From positions 19,515,717-19,579,716 of the forward strand of contig NC_088305.1 of the NCBI RefSeq assembly GCF_032854445.1: a stretch of 64,000 bases of DNA. The letters are read 5' to 3'. Below the pieces are notes generated by a model. It was not told where the DNA came from and did no database searches. It saw only the letters and a program-made list of their open reading frames with translations. How positions within the stretch are numbered: the first letter of the stretch is position 1; every line of letters begins with the position of its first letter. Positions 1 to 12,945 of the stretch are shown piece after piece. This stretch comes from Liolophura sinensis (lineage: Eukaryota; Mollusca; Polyplacophora; Chitonida; Chitonidae). A program made the position numbers and the translations under genes.

Positions 1-883
1 CATGATTTAGAATGAGAAAAAATCCTTGGAGGATGTATGTATTTTTTGTAATGTCAGATTGTGCAAGCAGACTAGCCAGAAGTAGCAAAACTTGAATTCT
101 GTCAACAAACTAATGCTATGATGACTTTTTGTACACTTCTACCAGACGAAGAGTCAGGTTTTATTGAACACGGAGATGCATGTATCCCCAACCCCCCAAA
201 ATGAGAAATTTTTCTTCTTTTCTGAGTTAAATTTCTTTCAAAAGTTCTCTCCCTTGGTTAAACACAATGGAAAGCAGGGAAAAAAAATTTTCTTTCATTT
301 CCTTTCCATCCCCGCCCCTCCCCTCTCCAAAAAACAAAAAAAATTGGGTAGGTATTTCTATTTATCTGCAAGGCATTTTCTTCCAGATGAAACACAAACT
401 CTCCAGGAAGCACTAATTTGTCTGGATGTCTGTATGATGGGCTTTCCTTGTCTCTAGTCTTTATGTCGGCCATTAGGGAAATAAACGAAGGAGTCCATCA
501 AGCTGTCTTTTTACCTGAGGGCCTTGACATCTCTACCCTGCAGATGTTCTAAACAACCCTGACAGTCATGGACTAACAAACAATTAAATCAGTGTTTACA
601 TCACTGCTTATGGTTGATGACACGGAGTTGGCACCCAGGCCTCTTCACTGAAGACAAACTATCTATTAGGTTACCACTGACTTCCTAATAAACAAACTCA
701 ATTTAGGGGTTTGCAGGAAAATTTTCAGAGAGGAAGGCTGAGAAGAACTGAAAAACAGTGGACTAGAATGTATTTCATTAGTATATTTACTGATTTTATA
801 GGTATTTATTTATTTATTAGTTTGGTTTTTAACAGCAAGGGCCAGCAAGTGGCAGGGAACCAGGTTCCAGTTTTTTTTTCACA
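1..883. other. Non-coding, nothing recognised
   Basis: AT-rich single-copy sequence with A/T runs. The open frames at 164-457 and 711-935 have no coding character. Confidence 0.5.
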
Positions 884-1293
884 CGTCAAAAATTCACACA
901 GCTACAGTGTTAAGATTTTGCCCTTGGAAGTTTAAAATTTGTACACTGATTCTTTACTGAAAAACAATGTACAAACCACAATTTTGAGTTCCTTCCTGTT
1001 CCTGACTCAACTCTTAAGCTGTTTGATAAGTACAAGCCCAGTGCCTGTTTTTATATTAAGCAACTTAAGACTTAAGTCAAACACTGCAAGTCCATAACAT
1101 CTTAAGGACTAAGTCAAAAATTCAAACACAGCTACAATTAAAACATTTTGCTCAAAGAAATTTAAAATCTGTACACTGATTCTTTACTGAGTTACTTCCT
1201 GTTCCTGACTCAACTCTTAAGCCGTTGATAAGTACAAGCCCAGTGCCCGTTTTTATATCAAGCAACTTAAGACTTAAGCCCTACATTGCAAGT
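884..1293. repeat. Two-copy tandem duplication, about 228 bp
   Basis: 884-1105 and 1112-1293 share GTACACTGATTCTTTACTGA, TTCCTGTTCCTGACTCAACT and AAGCAACTTAAGACTTAAG in order. The second copy lacks about 30 bp around the ACAATGTACAAACC segment. Confidence 0.75.
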
Positions 1294-1604
1294 CTGAATT
1301 TTGGACTTCTGTCTTGAAGACTTTTTATAAACACGGGCCCACAGCCTTAACAATCCGAGCCAGCAAGGCTCAAGATTAAGTTTGAAATCATAATAAACAA
1401 GTACTGACGGCAGACAGGTTGATGGGTAGAGAAAAACAATGCCCTTTGCCCTGTACCTGACAAACCTTGTGGCTAACAGTAGTAGCAACAGGATCTGGCA
1501 GAGAATCAGAAACAAGTGACTATTCTTCTTCAATGATGTTGTGTACGTTATAGCACCAAAGAGTAAGGAAAGTTACAAATACTGACAAACAAAAATCTGT
1601 AAAA

Positions 1605-2155
1605 GTGTGTATGACCAGAGCAGAGCAGCCTATTCTACTGGCCACTGTGATGAATATCTGTGAAAAGTGTGTATGACCTGGGCAGAACAGCCTATTCTAC
1701 TGGCCAATGTGATGAATATCTGTGAAAAGTGTGCATGACCTGGACAGAGCAGCCTATTCTACTGGACAATGTGATGAATATCTGTGAAAAGTGTGCATGA
1801 CCTGGGCAGAGCAGCCTATTCTATTGGCCAATGTGATGAATATCCGTGAATAGTGTGCATGACCAGGGCAGAACAGCCTATTCTACTGGTCAATGTGATG
1901 AATATCTGTGAAAAGGGTGTATGACCAGGGCAGAGCAGCCTGTTCTGCTGGCCAATGTGATGAATATCTGTGAACAGTGTGTACGACCAGGGCAGAACAA
2001 CCTGTTCTACTGGCCAATGTGATGAATATCTGTGAAAAGTGTGTATGACCAGGGCAGAACAGCCTATTCTATTGGCCAATGTGATGAATATCTGTGAAAA
2101 GTGTGTATGACCAAGGCAGAACAGCCTACTCTACTGGCCAATGTGATGAACACTA
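1605..2155. repeat. 62-bp tandem repeat, about nine copies
   Basis: Each unit runs GTGTGTATGACCAGGGCAGA, then GCAGCCTATTCTACTGGCCA and ATGTGATGAATATCTGTGAA. Unit starts are spaced 62 bp (1605, 1667, 1729...). The open frame through it on the minus strand is a by-product of the array. Confidence 0.9.
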
Positions 2156-2159
2156 GTCC

Positions 2160-4380
2160 CAAATATCTTCATCCATCAATCATATGAAATACATATTAAT
2201 GTCTTTTGGCAAAGGTAAAATTTCCAACTTTCCTGAGATATCATTATGAATGGGAAATCCAAATGGCCTGATAATTACATACTGCTTACTACAGATATTT
2301 CCGGTAATCTATCAAAACCAATGAAATTATTTATCTGACTGGAAGTCAAGAATTTTTTATTTCATACCACAGCTTTGTAGGGAGATGCAGATGAACACCT
2401 ACTAACACCAAAACCCATTCTTCATAAGAATCACTTATTCTAAAATAAAAGCAAAAATTGGAGCTGGACTCTGTCTTTGAGACACCCTATTCTGACAAAA
2501 CTAACATGGAGAAGATAGAAAAAATGGGGGAAAATTGGAAATGAGACAGCCTGATTTTAAATCCTGGCTAACACAATGCGTCCCTAAGAAAACCTCGTCT
2601 GAAGTACACCTCTATGAACGCATTTTGACATATGGCACGACCCAATGGTAATGGCTTGTCACAACACCCAGTTCCTTTCCCAGTATAAGGTAACACAATA
2701 CCACACCAAAAAAGCAAACTCCATTTTTCACGGTTGAAAGCATGCACCATAAATCTATCGGTAACATCTTAATGCCTCTGTAGCATTCATGCCAAAATTT
2801 GATTTGTAACCCGTTTTGACATAACCGGACACACCCTAGTGGTCATAGCTGTCAAAACAGCCAGACCAGTCCTATAGTAAAACAGGAGACATACTTCTCT
2901 GAGTTACTACTGTACAACACTTAAAAGTCTGGCCTGTTAAAATGCACCCTCACAAGAAACATACACGCACAGGAAAACACCTCAAAATGAAATTTCTTAA
3001 AAAGTTTTTTCTGATAAAGAATTGATCAAGAAAAAAAAAAAAAAATTAACTCTATCATGACCCTTATAAGACATGAAGGAAAATATATCAAATAAGAGAG
3101 GCGAAATATAAAATTGTGCTTCACCTGTTAAAGCGCAGCATTTTCAGATGACATGTTTTTGTTTGATTTTGATTGGTTAAATAAACCTTGTAGGCTCACT
3201 TAATGTTTTTTTAGATTAATTTCTTATCAGAACACTTCAAAATTATCATTTTAAGGCCTTTATCAACATCTGAATATGCATTCTTACATACCAAACATTA
3301 GGTGAAATACAGTACTTCTCCACTGTACAGGGTGTAGCTGCTGGCAGCCTGAGGGTAGGGCTGTGGCATTGATGAACTACGTGTGCATATACATTTATAT
3401 CACTGTTAGGAGGATGAGAAGGAGCAGTGATGGTAACAGATGTGCACGTATACAAACATGTAGGAAGACCAGAATGACTATTAATGCTGACTCAGCAAAA
3501 CACAAATCTCTGACTGGCCAAATCTGACAGGCCACCCCTGCAGTATTAGAACTGGTAGCTAGTTCTTTGATTAGACTGGGGTGGGGGTGGGGGTGGTTGT
3601 GGGGGGAATTTTAAGATAATTTAATTAAGATGAACAGTGTACAGTCCACTTTAGTTATTTTAGAAGTGGATCTAGGGTGTAAAACAGACCAAAAACAGCC
3701 ATAGCCAATTTTTCCGGATGTGCTTAGTATGTGTGCATGTACATCTAATTCAACTTTGAATCTGAAGTTTACACCTGAGGCCACACCTTGTTACAGGAGG
3801 ATGAAGGTGATATTGAAAATACCGGCATTCCTGTGTTGATAAATAAAAATAACCAGCAGCTAAAATATTGGTTAAAATTGATGAGATGGTGGCACTTTCG
3901 ATTTCTTCAGAGTGGGGGGAACTGAAATTGGAACTAGGTAATGACGTCTGCAAGTAGTTCAAAGTAGCAAAGTTGTACGCGGCGAAGACATGATCTTCTG
4001 AATTCTAATTCTGATTTAATTCTGAATTCATATCAAATCAGTATACAGGAATAATGAAGTCTATAACATCAAAATAAGCCAGATTTAACCAATGCATCTG
4101 AACTTCACAAACCGCAATTTTCTAATCACGTTTCTGAGTTGCCATGGTGGATTTTTAGGCTGCTCCTCCAAATATTAAGATGATGTTCTTCATTAACAAT
4201 AGCTATTTATAGCTTCTTCGGTTCATTATTAAAACAAAAACTTAATTTTAAGACCCTCAAAAAAAAGCTGTCGATCACCTTTTAATGGTGTAATCTGAAT
4301 AAAATAGATTTCAGATCTCGCAAAAAACATAACTTTGTCAAAAGAGAAAAACAGAAGGGGTTACAATCGTAGACTATGAG
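2160..4380. other. Non-coding, nothing recognised apart from a G-rich run
   Basis: No spliceable exon seen. A run of G tracts at 3578-3606 (GGGGTGGGGGTGGGGGTGG) could form a G-quadruplex. Confidence 0.5.
2988..3060. repeat. Unclassified dispersed repeat C with poly-A
   Basis: TTTTTTCTGATAAAGAATTG then ATCAAG and a 15-A run. A related segment with the same order lies at 14195-14285, and its first part (AATGCACTTTCAG.TTCACAT) also at 44852-44882. Confidence 0.4.
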
Positions 4381-4393
4381 TACCAATGCTCTC

Positions 4394-4642
4394 TATTTAT
4401 TCATTTATTTGATTGGTGTTTTACTCCGTACTCAAGAATATTTCACTTATACGACGGTGGCCAGCATTATGGTGGGAGGAAATCGGGCAGGCCATCCGCA
4501 GGCTGCTAACAAACCTTCCCACGTACGGCCTGACAGGAAGCCAGCATGAGCTGGACTTCAATCACAGCGACCGCATTGGTGAGAGGCTCCTTGGTCATCA
4601 CACTGTGCTAGTGCACTAACCAACTGAGCCACGGAGGCCCCT
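4394..4642 (-). mobile_element. tRNA-derived SINE (MetaSINE-like), full length
   Basis: Read on the minus strand it has a tRNA-like head starting GGGGCCTCCGTGGCTCAGTT, with A-box (TGGCTCAGTTGG) and B-box-like sequences. A conserved core (GGTTTCCTCCCACCATAATG type) follows, and then the tail ATTCTTGAGTACGG...CAATCAAATAAATAAA. Perfect 11-bp target duplications CCAATGCTCTC lie at 4383-4393 and 4643-4653. The core has a short deletion. This is the reference description for the family. Confidence 0.9.
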
Positions 4643-5212
4643 CCAATGCTCTCAAAGCGTGCTTTTCATATATCATGCAACACATTCACACAATACTCAA
4701 TTATATTCAGAGGGTAATATACAAAATTTTAAACCTTCAATGGATCAAAAGACATACTCAATGTAACCTGTTACTTTCATAATTATCCTCAAATTAGTTT
4801 TAAACATACAAATTATAGAAAACCTTGGGCACGTTTAATTAAACTCACTTAACTAAGTAAGCACTTCACTACCATGACTAAGTATGTTGTATAGAAACAA
4901 AGCTAAGGGCGACTTAACAGTAAGTACGCTTCATGAAATTTAAATCCACTTCTTTACAATATCTGATTTTAAAGTTTTGGTGAATTTATTTTTTTTGTTT
5001 AGGGCTTTTCGATCATATAGCTGCATCTTCAACAGGAAAAACTGCTAGGACTGCCCATATTTTCCACAAGTTAAATGATTTTCAAATTTCAGTTTTACTT
5101 TTATACCCTCATTAAAAAAAATTAATTCTGCCTGTAAAATAACAAATTAAGCTGGTGTGGCTTGAGTTTAAACTCAAACTTGCTTCATACAGAATACCAG
5201 TTTCCTGGCTGA

Positions 5213-5461
5213 TTTTTTTATTAATTTATTTGATTGGTACTTTATGCCATACTCAAGAATATTTCACTTATATATGGCAGCCAGCATTATGGTGGGAGGA
5301 AACCGGGCAGAGCACGGGGGTAATCCACAGCCATCCGCAGGTTGCTGAGAGACCTTCCCATGTATAGCCAGAGAGGAAACCAGCATGAGCTGGACTTGAA
5401 CTCACAGCGACTACATTGGTGAGAAGCTCCTGGGTCATTATGCTGCGCTAGCATGCTAACT
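5213..5461 (-). mobile_element. SINE copy, near full length
   Basis: Same family. The flanks AGTTTCCTGGCTGA (5199-5212) and AGTTTACTGGTTGA (5462-5475) are a 14-bp duplication with two differences. The 5' end of the head is missing. Confidence 0.85.
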
Positions 5462-5606
5462 AGTTTACTGGTTGAAATAAGTTAACCCATAATAATTCAT
5501 TCAGGATTCACTTGTTCATTCATGCTTTAATTCATTCATTCAGGCTTTGATCCATTCATTCATACATAAACAAGCAAGCTAAAAGCACAAGTTCATAGAG
5601 ACTTAC

Positions 5607-5730
5607 CTTGATTAACATTAGCGAAACTATTTTTCTACAGCATTCCAGACAAGCAATAGTAGTGTCAGTTTGGGTGTCCTGAACAGTTCCCACAAACTTG
5701 AAACAGTGTCTGATATGGTGTCCTTGGACC
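5607..5730 (-). CDS. Ambiguous exon candidate, minus strand
   Basis: A perfect donor (ATCAAG then GTAAGTCT) closes a 41-codon open frame that reads VQGHHIRHCFKFVGTVQDTQ, then TDTTIACLECCRKIVSLMLI and K. The pattern CFKFVGTV followed by an alpha-helical Cys/Leu segment faintly recalls the start of a PTB/PID fold, but I do not recognise the family. The acceptor (TTGGCCAG) is poor and in-frame stops lie just upstream. A competing plus-strand exon covers the same bases. Confidence 0.3.
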
Positions 5731-5780
5731 CTGGCCAAGTCTCATCAAACAAACTGCTAACGTCAAGAAACAGCATCTAA
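5641..5780 (+). CDS. Ambiguous terminal exon candidate, plus strand
   Basis: A good acceptor (CTATTTTTCTACAG) at 5640 is followed by an open frame FQTSNSSVSLGVLNSSHKLE, then TVSDMVSLDPGQVSSNKLL and TSRNSI, ending in TAA at 5778. It is Ser-rich and protein-like, but no upstream plus-strand exon or downstream AATAAA was found. It overlaps the minus-strand candidate; at most one is likely to be real. Confidence 0.2.
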
Positions 5781-5789
5781 AGTCCCTGC

Positions 5790-7130
5790 AAAGAGTCTAA
5801 CCACAGCTTAGTGCCCGACAGCTCACAGTATAAGGTCCAGACTGCTCACCATACAGGGCAACAGAGTGCACGTAAGAAAAACAACAGGGCCAAAGTTGGT
5901 TTTTCAGCATCAAGGTACTGTCCTTCCAAATACTGACCCTCAAAAAGTACCCTTTATAGGCAAAAAAATACAGACCAAAATTAGCCCTATACAGTACGAC
6001 TGTGATCAAAAACCAACAGAGCACAAAAGATGAAAGCTAATGAAGGAAGTCAGGAGCGCATCTGCCGGTGACTTCTTCCTATCACCTGCTGCCTTTCTAG
6101 CTGCTGATTGTAACAACCCACGGCCAACAATAACGAGATCTCGTCCCCCTTATTACGGATCAATGTGTCAGCTGGACAGGTTTGTCCTTAAAGCTGCCTA
6201 GGCTGTATTCTTAATGCTGCGAGCCTGTGCCCAGGCTTCGCACCGGTCAACCTGTCTCCGACACAACATCAGACAGCACGTGGACAATTGCGTAATCCTT
6301 CCCTCACATTAGTCACAATGCGCCTGCCTGCCTGTCTTAGACAGATGCATGTGCAGGACATCTTCTGTAATCAGAGTCTGTGAACATAAACAACAAGCCC
6401 CTGGGTGCCTGCCTGCTTGGTTACGGCTGGAACTGGGGGTAAGGGAGAGGGTGTGCAGACAGGAGCATGAGTCATATTTACTGGAGAGAGGGGATGATGA
6501 TGACAGCCTCAGAACCCTGCTTAGCATCTCTCTCACATACACACACACTTTAAACTACTGTAAATCAAAGGCTTTTTGCCGATTTTAATACCGTCATATA
6601 TCACACACCCTATTAGTATACATACCCTAATTTCTTAAACATAAAACATTTCATAATCAAGTGTGAAATGTTATATAGTAAGTTTTAAACTTAGGCTTGG
6701 AAAGTTCTCATCCACATCAAATTGCAGGTGGGCAGCAGAAAGTAAGAACTGGACACTGGACAAAAACCTTAATCACAGGTAATGCAATGAGCAAGCAAAC
6801 TGCTACACTTTGGACAAAACCCAGAAATCACCTAACCAACATAGAGTCAAAAGATAAAAGAGCTTTTTGTGATCCCTGCAGGAGTTCGAAGTGGGACGTA
6901 TTGTGTCATTTCAGTGAAGCTGGACATTCAACTGCAATATCAACAGCGCGATGTCATGGTAGGTAGACCAAATATGTCACAGATGAAACCGAAGAACGCA
7001 ACAGGATTAGCGTTGAGAAACAAAGACTTGTGATGTGCACGGCCTAATTCCCACTAGCGCCACATTTTGTGAGAGGAAAATCAGTGGGTACCCCATTGAC
7101 AGCTGTGACAGAATGTCACATCATATGCTA
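5790..7130. other. Non-coding, partly unique sequence
   Basis: 6060-6500 is more complex and GC-richer than the surroundings; no exon could be defined. Confidence 0.4.
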
Positions 7131-7132
7131 TC

Positions 7133-7322
7133 TCTAATTCCTCAACCTTTTCCCATGTGACTTATGCACGTTTTTGATTTCAATTTGGAGACAAAACAAC
7201 ATTTTGTTGGGTTGGCCAATTTCAGGGTTAACAAAAGTGCAATTTTGTCAGTCTGCACAGAATAACACCATCACAATGAATAAACATCTTGGAAATAAGC
7301 GAAAATGTTGAAGAATTACAGT
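7133..7322. mobile_element. MITE family A copy
   Basis: Reference description: elements of about 200 bp with inverted ends TAATTCYTCAACCTTTTCGC and GCGAAAAGGTTGAAGAATTA. The interior contains GTTGG.TTGGCCAATTTCAGG, ACACAGAATAA and CATGC-AAA motifs. They have no coding capacity. Terminal inverted repeats and dispersal point to a MITE; the parent superfamily is unknown. Confidence 0.7.
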
Positions 7323-7387
7323 AAATGAACCTGGCATGTGAGCTGATCCTTGGTCTTAAGAAAGGGCATCCATATTGCTGCCCCTAG

Positions 7388-7500
7388 GCCTGACAACAAT
7401 GGAAACATGGAAACAATGGAAATAATGGAAACCATGGAAACAATGGAAACCATGGAAACAGGAAAACCACAGAAACAATGGAAATCATGGAAACGCTGAA
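7388..7500. repeat. Short GGAAACAATGGAAACCAT repeat
   Basis: Irregular 9-18 bp units of GGAAAC(A/C)ATGG. Confidence 0.75.
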
Positions 7501-7623
7501 CATTCCCTGTCCTGGAATGGAATTAAACCCAAGTCTTATGGGACCTAGACAAATTGTTTCAAGTTTTATCACAACGAGCTGAAAAAGTCCTGCTGTAACA
7601 AGTGACACAAAAATGTTAGGATG

Positions 7624-7835
7624 CTGTCATTCTTCAAGCTTTTCACATGTTGGCAAGGCGTGTATTCGAACATATTCTGAAGGCACTATTTTGTGTAGAT
7701 TGATACAATTACATATACACTTCTTGTGAAATTGGCAAATCCAACCAATGTAGGTTTTTCTCCTTTATCAACATAAACTGTGAATAAACTGCACTAAAAG
7801 TTGCTCTTTCATACGCCAATAGGAATGAAGGTACT
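7624..7835. mobile_element. MITE family A copy, diverged, opposite orientation
   Basis: Left end ATTCTTCAAGCTTTTCACAT, interior TGGCAAATCCAACCAATGTA and right end TTGCTCTTTCATACGCC. Confidence 0.6.
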
Positions 7836-8739
7836 ATTTTGATTACACTTCAAAACAGTTTCACGAAAGACACATTTGTGTCACCGAGACATAGCGAAAC
7901 AGATCATTGCTAAATTACTGTTAACAAAATATTGCTTAACATCTTTGACAGGTCACATGGTACAGTAGGGCTTTCCGTATCTGAAAACTCCAAATTTATC
8001 TACTGAAATGTCAGTACCTTAACCATTGTGCCACAAACTATTCCTTCAAAACCCAAATTGTATGATGTTCAATTTGATTTCAACATTTGTAATTTAATAG
8101 CCACAGCATGATGCTTAACATATATTACAATATTTTAGACAACATTAAGTTAACTGAAAATCTTTTTCTTGTACTTTCTTCCCCAAAACTTGTAACAGTT
8201 CCACATAAGTTGTAATTACCATCATTTGATTCAAACAAGGTGTAGAAAGGATTTTAGAATTTTGTGAAATTTGACCTTACCTCCGCTGTCTCAACGGAGG
8301 CAAAACTTGTACCGCCACGGCACACTCAAGTTTACCCACTAGTCATTGGAAAAGAACAAGAGGAGAGAAAAGAATAATTGTCAATTACTTTGGTTCAGCC
8401 TAAGGTTATAATCTTATTAACAAGAAGGCTAAAACCATATCAAACACACAAACGGGTTCAACGAGACAAAAACCAATTATGATGCAACAAAACAACGGAA
8501 GAAAAAAGAAATATTGCGCATATAAAGTTTGACTCGTCATCATTACGTCATCAATTACACATCACTGCAGAGAAGGTCAGAGAATTATGCCAAACAAACC
8601 ATCGCATGTGCTTTCTGTTCGGAGACTTTATTCCTTTTTGATTCATCATTAAGCCATTTTTTAAACTTTTAAAAAATTTTTAAAAAACAATTCTTGGCAA
8701 AAAACATGATGAGATCACGTACAACCAGTTCAAATGTTT

Positions 8740-9012
8740 TACAAAGAGAAGGAAAAATGTCAAAACTACAAAGAGAAGGAAAAATGTCAAAACTACAAAG
8801 AGAAGGAAAAATGTCAAAACTACAAAGAGAAGGAAAAATGTTAAAACTACAAAGAGAAGGAAAAATGTTAAAACTACAAAGAGAAGGAAAAATGTTAAAA
8901 CTACAAAGAGAAGGAAAAATGTCAAAACTACAAAGAGAAGGAAAAATGTCAAAACTACAAAGAGAAGGAAAAATGTCAAAACTACAAAGAGAAGGAAAAA
9001 TGTCAAAACTAC
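8740..9012. repeat. 27-bp tandem repeat, ten copies
   Basis: Unit CAAAGAGAAGGAAAAATGTC AAAACTA, with a T/C variant in the central copies. The period is a multiple of three, so both strands stay open; there is no sign of a gene around it. Confidence 0.9.
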
Positions 9013-9019
9013 ATGTAGC

Positions 9020-11395
9020 CTGAGAAATTCATTATCCACTTACATAACCGGTATGTTTCATCTTATTTTTATGAAAATTTTTCAATGTGGAAAGTTTTTC
9101 TTTGAATTACAGTTTGAAATGTTTGTCATCACCAATGTTTGCCATCGCCAATGCATTAGAGATAGTGATACACACACATTTTGAAGAAACCGAGGAGTTG
9201 CAAGATTGGACATTTTCATCAATCAATTAGGGGTTACCTGACAGCTTGTTGCTAGACCACAGCTAACACCCGGTAATGGACCAATGACAGGCGAGAGCCG
9301 CGAGCTAAGTTATGACAGTACCTCAGGTAAACACAAACTCCCCCGGACAGACATTTTCTATGTGAAGTCAGTGGGCAAGTCCAAAACAGAACCACATGTG
9401 AGTGGGATCTGTACATACAGACATGTGCAAAACTGAAAGACAAGCCAGGGGCCATAAAAAACATGGGCACACACACAGTCTCGAGGATTCACCCCCCAAA
9501 TGGTATCTGATTTCTCCTCAGGGGAACCCACACTAGTACCCAGGCATAGTGCTGTCACATTGGGCAGAGATGAGAGGTTACCTTGTGTTATTCTGTTTAC
9601 AATAACAAAGTTGCTTGCATATAAACAGAAAAAAAAAATACTAAAAAATTACCAGCAGCTAAATTGTCCATTAAAAACATGGTTTACTTGTTATCATTTA
9701 AAGACAGATAATTGTTCCAATCCTAAAGAAACTGTTAACATGAATGCATGGGGGGGAAAAAAAACAAAAACAAAACAAGCTAACCTACAATCATCTCAAT
9801 ATTTGTTTATTCCAATGCACTTTGAGAAATATCCGAGTGGGAATCACCATTTTGGCTTGTTTATTACCTGTTTTGCATATCGTGCGCATTTCGGAAGCTG
9901 CTTAAATTTAGCTGTTGACATGCCACGTGTTAATTGTTGTCTGCCTGTGTATCCACAACCTGAGGGGCTCTTTTCACAACATAGCAAGAAGGCTTGAACC
10001 TGGCTTTTGAAAAACAATGACAAACCACCAAAACCATCCAGTAAGTTTTAGGGCTATTAAGATGGCTTTGTTGCCTTCCTTTCAGGGCAGTTGTTGTTTC
10101 AATTCCAACAATTTAATTTTTCACAAGTGAAAAAAAAAAAAAGTGTTGCCGACCAAAATTCTCGCCTCGATCAGCAGATTACCATGACAGCCTCCCCTCA
10201 TCACAAATACTGGATGTTTCCTGCTGGACACCCTGTTCACAACAGCTACATGTAAACAGCCAAACATCAACTCATAGGATTCAGACAAAGGTCAAAGGTC
10301 ATTTTGAACATTTTCACTCTGATCAGGTATGGGGAACAGTGAATCCATGTATGGAGTTTTGTTCCAACTGGCTTAGTAGACAGGCACACATACAGCAAGT
10401 ATAGACTGGAGACAGTGTATACTCCACAGATTCAAGAAAGAGCCAGTGGGTTTCACAACGGGGGGAAAAAATTTAATGGAAAACCGCATACTTTGGGAGA
10501 AAAAAAAAATGCAAGGTTTTCATTCAGAGTTGCAGGAGGAGCTCAGAGTTCAAAAGTAACTGAAAGTAACTATGCCACAATTACTACTGATTTAAATAAG
10601 AAGAATATATTCAAAGTAGGCAGCTATGGGAGTTACGGCAGTAGACAGCTGTCTGCAGCCTGCTGCTTGCCCTTTTTTGAACACCCTGAACATGTACGAG
10701 GAATCTGTGATTTTTTATGTTTACCTGTACTTCACAGGTAACCGTGGTACACAGGTACTTATCCTCTGCCACATACCTTGAATAAAAACCTGTGAATGCA
10801 TATTAAAGTTAACCAAAATTATACACAGAAACCTTCACTTCTCATTTTATACCATAACTTGTTCAAATAATGAAAAAAGGAGGTGTGCATATGTGGAAAG
10901 TGTATATTTTGGGAGTTCTGCTCCCATTTGGAACATTTGTGGTTGCAAATCAGGCCACTGGGAATGGGGTCAAATATAGGCCTCTGGTGCACCGGTAGAT
11001 TATGCCCGAGTCATATTACATGTATAAATCTTTATTGGATTTGACAGCCATACTCTATGTTTTAATAACAGTTTTATACAGGTTTAATGATTTACCATCA
11101 AGTTCTTGACAGTCAAATTTGTTAAAAGTTTCATTCAAGACACAACACAACACATAGGCACGGGTATCTTGTGTGGCTCAGAGGGCCACACCCGTGCATC
11201 ATGGCATTACCCCTCAGTATTTCCTTGCATGCCCAGCAGCCTGCTAACAGCTAAACTTGCAGTAACAAAGTTACTTTCCCTCTGGTCTCTCCCCGTGTTA
11301 TGTTGTACATTTGTTCTAATTGGTTCTATGCAGGGATGTTACAAATTTCGGTCAGTAAAGGTGGTCTAATAATGGTAAAACACAGAGAAGATTGC
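9020..11395. other. Non-coding; long open frame rejected
   Basis: The 165-residue frame at 9500-9997 contains poly-Lys/A-run segments and no recognisable family. Confidence 0.45.
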
Positions 11396-11399
11396 AGAA

Positions 11400-12886
11400 A
11401 TTAGTCCCCTCCTGGTGTGTCACATCATGAATTAGTCCCATAATGGTGCCACACATCATGAATTAGTCCTATACTGGTGTGCCACATCATGAATTAGTCC
11501 TATACTGGTGTCACATCATGAATTAGTACTATACTGGTGCGTCACATCATGAATTAGTCCTATACTGGTGTGTCACATCATGAATGAGTCCTATACCAGT
11601 GCGTCACATCATGAATTAGTCCTATACCGATGCGTCACATCATGAATTAGTCCTATGCCAGTGTGTCACATCATGAATTAGTCCTATACTGGTGTGTCAC
11701 ATCATGAATTAGTCCTATAATGGCGCCTCACATCATGAATTAGTCCTATACTGGTGTGCCACATCATGAATTAGTCCTATACTGGCACCTCAAATCATGA
11801 ATTAGTCCTATACTGGTGAGTCACATCATGAAGTAGTCCTAAGCGGGCGCGTCACATTATAAATTAGTCTTACACTGGCATGTCACATCATGAATTAGTC
11901 CTATACAAGTGCGTCACATCATGAAGTAGTCCTATACTGGCATGTCACATCATGAATTAGTCCTATACCAGTCCGTCACATCATGAATTAGTCCCCCACT
12001 GGTGTGTCACATCATGAATTAATCCTATACCGGTGCCTCACATCATGAATTAGTCCTATACTGGTGTGTCACATCATGAATTAGTCCTATACTGGTGTGC
12101 CACATCATGAATTAGTCCTATACTGGCACCTCAAATCATGAATTAGTCCTATACTGGTGAGTCACATCAAGAAGTAGTCCTAAGCGGGCGCGTCACATTA
12201 TAAATTAGTCTTACACTGGTGTGTCACATCATGAATTAGTCCTATACTGCCGCCTCACATGAATTAATTCAATACTGGCTCCACACACAATGAATTAGTC
12301 CTACACTGGTGCCTCACATCATGAATTAGTCCTATACCGATGCCTCACATCATGAATTAGTCCTATACTGGTGTGTCACACTATGAATTAGTCCTATACC
12401 GATGCCTCACGTCATGAATTAGTCCTACAGGTGCATCACATCATGAATTAGCCCTATACCGGCAAGTCATATTATGAATTAGTCCTATACTGGTGTGTCA
12501 CATCATGAATTAGTCCTATACCGGTGTGTCACATCATGAATTAGTCCTATACTGGCGTGTCACATCATGAATTAGTCTTATACTGGTGTGTCACATGATG
12601 AATTGTCCTATACTGGCGCCTCACATCATGAATTAGCCCTATACCGGCAAGTCATATCATGAATTAGTCCTATACTGGCGCCTCACATCATGAATTAGCC
12701 CTATACCGGCAAGTCATATCATGAATTAGTCCTATACTGGCGCCTCACATCATGAATTAGCCCTATACCGGCAAGTCATATCATGAATTAGTCCTATACT
12801 GGTGTGTCACATCATGAATTAGTCCTATACTGGCGTGTCGCATCATGAATTAGTCCTAAACTGGCTCCACAAATCATGAATTAGTG
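11400..12886. repeat. 31-bp minisatellite, about 48 copies, with higher-order repeats
   Basis: Consensus CACATCATGAATTAGTCCTA TACTGGTGTGT. A block of variant units (GGCACCTCAAATC, then AAGCGGGCGCG) occurs at 11784 and again at 12125, a spacing of 341 bp or eleven units. A two-unit block with ATACCGGCAAGTCATATC is repeated three times at about 12615-12790. Confidence 0.92.
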
Positions 12887-12945
12887 TCATTTACTTGATT
12901 GGTGCCTTACAACGTACTGAAGAATATTTCCCTTATACATCCTGC
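12887..12945 (-). mobile_element. SINE tail fragment at the edge of the 31-bp array
   Basis: The tail motif (TTGATTGGTGCCTTACAACGT.. ATATTTCCCTTATAC) begins where the minisatellite stops. Confidence 0.6.

Noticed and set aside
1816..2079. 87-residue minus frame with repeated HTFHRYSSHWP motif
   Set aside because: Translation of the 62-bp tandem repeat.
8240..8310. Minus-strand donor GCGGAG then GTAAGGTC as a first exon
   Set aside because: No acceptable acceptor or start codon, and no downstream exon to join.
8694..9023. 109-residue plus frame and 119-residue minus frame with nine-residue repeats
   Set aside because: Both read through a 27-bp tandem repeat; no splice sites, start context or flanking coding sequence.
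9500..9997. 165-residue open frame
   Set aside because: Low-complexity Lys stretches from A runs, no recognised family, no splice context; expected by chance in a window this size.
11400..12886. CRISPR-like array of 31-bp units
   Set aside because: Units are contiguous with no unique spacers, and the DNA is eukaryotic.
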